DNA from: Pseudomonadota bacterium
Lineage (GTDB): Bacteria; Pseudomonadota; Gammaproteobacteria; Burkholderiales; Burkholderiaceae_C
DNA length: 57,158 bases
Assembly: GCA_021792835.1 (NCBI GenBank)
Contig: JAJYTY010000003.1
Span: forward strand, 1 to 57,158
Reading direction: 5' to 3'
In this document: positions 54,811 through 57,158 of the stretch, in pieces
Layout: every line of letters begins with the position of its first letter
How positions within the stretch are numbered: the stretch's first letter is position 1
The notes under the pieces: model-generated
What the model saw: the letters and a program-made list of their open reading frames with translations, nothing else
The model's database searches: none
What the model was told of the DNA's origin: nothing
Translations under genes and position numbers: made by a program

Positions 54811-56339
54811 TGCGGCGAACGCTTGGATTCGCGTTGGGGCTGCTGCTTGCCGGTGCAGGCGCCGGCGCAGGCCTCACCCGCTGGCTCATTCCGGCGCCCA
54901 AGGCGCCTGGAGCGGCTGTCGTAGCCACGGAGGACAAGTCCCCAGCGTCGGCTCCCGCTGAGCGCCGTGTCCTGTATTGGGCAAACCCCATGAACTCGTC
55001 CATTCACTCGGATCACTCGATGAAAGACAACATGGGGATGGACTACGTTCCGGTCTATGCCTCCGCCGCGCCCGCGCAGCGCAGGGTGCTGTATTGGGCG
55101 AGCCCCATGAATCCGGCGATTCATTCGGATCATCCCATGAAGGACAACATGGGCATGGATTACGTCCCGGTGTACGCCCAGGCGCCCTCCGGGGCGCGCG
55201 ATGACGGACTGCGTATCGATGCGCGTCAAGCGCAGAACCTGGGAGTGCGTTTGGTCGCCACGCAAACGCGAACCCTGGGGCAGGCCATGCACACTGTCGG
55301 AATCGTGGCGCAGGACCAGAATCGGGTTGATGCGCTGACCGCGCGCTTCGCAGGCTGGGTTGTGCACCTGCGGGTTCGGGCGGTGGGGGATCCCGTCAGG
55401 CGCGGTCAGGTGCTTGCCGAGATCTACTCTCCCGAGTTGTACAGCGCCCAGCAAGACGACCTGATTGCGCTCAGGGGCCAAGGCACGCAAGGCGGCGAGC
55501 AGATCCTGGCGGCCGCGCGGGAAAGACTGCGCCTGCTGGGCATGCCCGAGGCGGCATTGACGACCCTGGAGCGCACGGGCAAGCCCCTGCGCGAGATTCC
55601 CGTGCTGGCTCCGCAGAGCGGGGTGGTGACGGCGCTCGCCATACGGCAGGGCAGCTACGTCTCGCCGCAGGCCAAACTGTTCGAGATCGCCAACCTGCAG
55701 CGCGTCTGGGTCAACGTGGCCTTGTACGACTACCAACTGCCGTGGGTACGAGTCGGCGACGCGGTGCGGCTGAGGCTTCAGGCCTATCCCGGCAAGACCT
55801 GGACGGGCCGCCTGAGCTTTCTCTACCCGACCGTGGATCCGCGCACGCGGACGGTCACCGCGCGCCTGAGCTTTGCCAACACCGACGGCGATCTACGTCC
55901 AGGCATGTATGCCGACGCCACTGTGCTGGGACATGCGCTATCGACGCTGGCCGTACCGAGCAGTGCGGTGCTGCGCACCCAGGAGGGCGACTACGTGATG
56001 CTGGCGCTAGGGCAGGGCCATTTCCTTCCAGTCCAGGTCGCCCTGGGGCCGCAGGCGGACGGCTGGGCGGCCATCGCCAAGGGCTTGCGGGCGGGCGACA
56101 GGGTGGTGGAAAGCGCCCAGTTCCTGCTGTACTCCGAATCGCAGTTCCAGTCGGTGAAGGCGCGCATGCTGGGCGGCAACACGAGCCTCGACGCAGTGCC
56201 CCCGGGAGGCACTGCGCCCGGCATGCCGATACCTGGGGGAGCCCAAGACCGTGCAGTGGCACCGCCCGTCCTGGCCCCGCCAACCGCGGGCTCGATGGCC
56301 GGCATGAACATGACGGCGACGGGGGACTCCCATGATTAG
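54807..56339 (+). CDS. cusB: CusB-like periplasmic adaptor with duplicated metal-binding domain
   Basis: AGGAGGG precedes ATG 54807; 510 residues. After an N-terminal membrane anchor (about 6-25) come two copies of a 39-residue heavy-metal-binding domain (about 53-130), each YW(A)(N/S)PMN...HSDH.MKDNMGMDYVPVY. Barrel-sandwich, hairpin and beta-barrel domains follow (about 140-480), then a Met/Pro-rich tail (GMPIPGG, MAGMNMTATGD). CusB binds Cu(I)/Ag(I) in the periplasm and hands it to CusA. Met, His and Trp in the repeats are potential ligands. Confidence 0.92.
   Translation: MMRRTLGFALGLLLAGAGAGAGLTRWLIPAPKAPGAAVVATEDKSPASAPAERRVLYWANPMNSSIHSDHSMKDNMGMDYVPVYASAAPAQRRVLYWASPMNPAIHSDHPMKDNMGMDYVPVYAQAPSGARDDGLRIDARQAQNLGVRLVATQTRTLGQAMHTVGIVAQDQNRVDALTARFAGWVVHLRVRAVGDPVRRGQVLAEIYSPELYSAQQDDLIALRGQGTQGGEQILAAARERLRLLGMPEAALTTLERTGKPLREIPVLAPQSGVVTALAIRQGSYVSPQAKLFEIANLQRVWVNVALYDYQLPWVRVGDAVRLRLQAYPGKTWTGRLSFLYPTVDPRTRTVTARLSFANTDGDLRPGMYADATVLGHALSTLAVPSSAVLRTQEGDYVMLALGQGHFLPVQVALGPQADGWAAIAKGLRAGDRVVESAQFLLYSESQFQSVKARMLGGNTSLDAVPPGGTAPGMPIPGGAQDRAVAPPVLAPPTAGSMAGMNMTATGDSHD
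54963..55196 (+). repeat. two tandem 117-bp units in cusB
   Basis: Units 54963-55079 and 55080-55196 encode 39 residues each and differ at many third positions, so the duplication is old and has been kept under selection. Each unit is one heavy-metal-binding domain. Confidence 0.85.
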
Positions 56340-57158
56340 GCGCCTCATGGAGTGGTGCTTCGAGAACCGCGCCCTCACCGTGATCGGTGCGTTGATGCTG
56401 CTGGCCGCGGGCATGCTCGCGGTACGCAGCACGCCGCTGGAGGCCATTCCCGACATCTCCCCCACACAGGTCATCATCAAGACCTCGTACCCTGGACAGG
56501 CGCCGCAGGTGGTGCAAGACCAGGTGACCTATCCCCTGGAGACGACGCTGCAGTCGGTCCCCGGCGCGCGTGCAGTGCGCGGCTATTCGATGTTCGGCGA
56601 CTCGTTCGTCTACGTCATCTTCCAGGACGGCACCAACATCTATCAGGCGCGCAATCTGGTCTTGCAGTACCTCAGTCAGGTGCAATCGAGGCTTCCGCCA
56701 GGGGTTGCTCCAGCGCTCGGGCCCGACAGTTCCGGGGTGGACTGGATTTACATGTACGCCCTGACCGACACGGGTGGCACGCGTGATCTGAGTCAACTCA
56801 CCACCTTGCAGAACTGGTTCCTCAAGTACCAGTTGCAGGGAATCCCAGGGGTGGCCGAGGTCGCCACGGTCGGAGGCATGGTCAAGGAGTTCCAGGTGGT
56901 GGTCAACCCGCAGGCCCTGCTGGCCTACGACCTGACCTTGCCGCAGGTCGAGGCTGCGATCCGCGCCGCCAACGGCGAGACCAGTGGATCGGTCGTCGAT
57001 CTGGGAGAAGCCAGCTACATGGTGCGCACGACCGGCTACGTGCACTCGCTGAGCGATCTGGAGAACGCGCCGCTGGCCGCACGCGATGGCGTGCCCGTGA
57101 CGCTCAAGGACGTCGCGCGCGTCGAGTTTGCACCTGAGTTGCCAAAAAGTGCTGCGCA
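56332..57158 (+). CDS. cusA: CusA-like heavy-metal RND pump, 3' end outside window
   Basis: ATG 56332 overlaps the cusB stop by 8 bp; 275 codons are visible without a stop. The N-terminus has TM1 and the HME-RND block STPLEAIPDISPTQV, followed by periplasmic pore-domain sequence (VTYPLETTLQSVPG, DWIYMYALTDTGG, GVAEVATVGGMVKEFQV). It would pump Cu(I)/Ag(I) through the CusB-CusC conduit. The last six or so codons do not look like the usual continuation of the family after VARVEFAPEL. Confidence 0.92.
   Translation, partial: MIRRLMEWCFENRALTVIGALMLLAAGMLAVRSTPLEAIPDISPTQVIIKTSYPGQAPQVVQDQVTYPLETTLQSVPGARAVRGYSMFGDSFVYVIFQDGTNIYQARNLVLQYLSQVQSRLPPGVAPALGPDSSGVDWIYMYALTDTGGTRDLSQLTTLQNWFLKYQLQGIPGVAEVATVGGMVKEFQVVVNPQALLAYDLTLPQVEAAIRAANGETSGSVVDLGEASYMVRTTGYVHSLSDLENAPLAARDGVPVTLKDVARVEFAPELPKSAA

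Overview
The window is high-GC DNA from a Gram-negative proteobacterium. It is probably an acid- or metal-tolerant sulfur or iron oxidiser of the beta/gamma group. The evidence is the flagellar gene fliL, TolC/RND envelope machinery, a close relative of the acidophile protein rusticyanin, a persulfide/thiosulfate operon, and very dense copper and mercury resistance. The taxonomic call is an inference from gene content only.

Layout. (1) Bases 1-2155 look like ordinary chromosome: a 5'-truncated diguanylate cyclase and fliL. (2) Bases 2309-9186 hold a BlaI/CopY-type repressor, an M56 (BlaR1-like) membrane protease and a TolC/adaptor/RND efflux system. Near-identical 16-bp palindromes sit directly before the repressor gene and before the first efflux gene. 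(3) Bases ~9281-14903 are a lower-GC Tn7-like transposition module (TnsA, TnsB, TnsC and TniQ/TnsD homologues) with repeats on its left flank. No cargo, guide RNA or clear right end is visible. (4) Bases 15190-35498 are a large copper island: a CusRS-type two-component system, SHOCT/Spy/rusticyanin-like genes, a secreted Cys/His protein, a CopA-type ATPase with DUF302 and a second SHOCT gene, two YHS proteins with an MFS transporter, DUF3141 and a K+ channel, a TlpA/DsbD pair, and a multicopper oxidase/CopB/cupredoxin set.

Five operons in that island start behind the same element: TGAC-N5-(T/C)GT(C/A)A-N7-GTCAT, followed exactly 22 bp later by a -10-like hexamer with A at position 2 and T at position 6. 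This is best explained as the operator of the CusR-like regulator encoded at 16613-17299, and it ties the island into one regulon.

(5) Bases 35554-42094 (minus strand) are a reduced-sulfur operon: ArsR-rhodanese fusion, DsrE, persulfide dioxygenase-like enzyme, MFS, YeeE/YedE transporter, a secreted protein and TlpA. The transporter is split by an IS5-family element with a clean 4-bp CTAG target duplication, and the element's own transposase carries an in-frame TAG. (6) Bases 42198-52834 hold two MerR-controlled divergent units. One (42821-49707) has an HMA protein, a P1B ATPase with an unusual YPC motif, an MFS transporter and a CcdA-cupredoxin fusion. The other (49721-52834) is a mer operon with merR and merA, where a thioredoxin-like protein and a small membrane protein occupy the place of merT/merP. 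A frameshifted merA remnant lies at 42198. (7) Bases 52994-57158 are a cusCBA-type efflux operon whose RND gene runs off the window.

Together the genes describe a layered metal defence: sensing (CusRS, BlaI/M56, two MerR), cytosolic export (two P1B ATPases, two MFS), periplasmic buffering and oxidation (CopA oxidase, cupredoxins, Met-rich proteins), trans-envelope efflux (two RND systems), thiol repair (TlpA/DsbD) and Hg(II) reduction. They were assembled by transposition and recombination that left visible scars.
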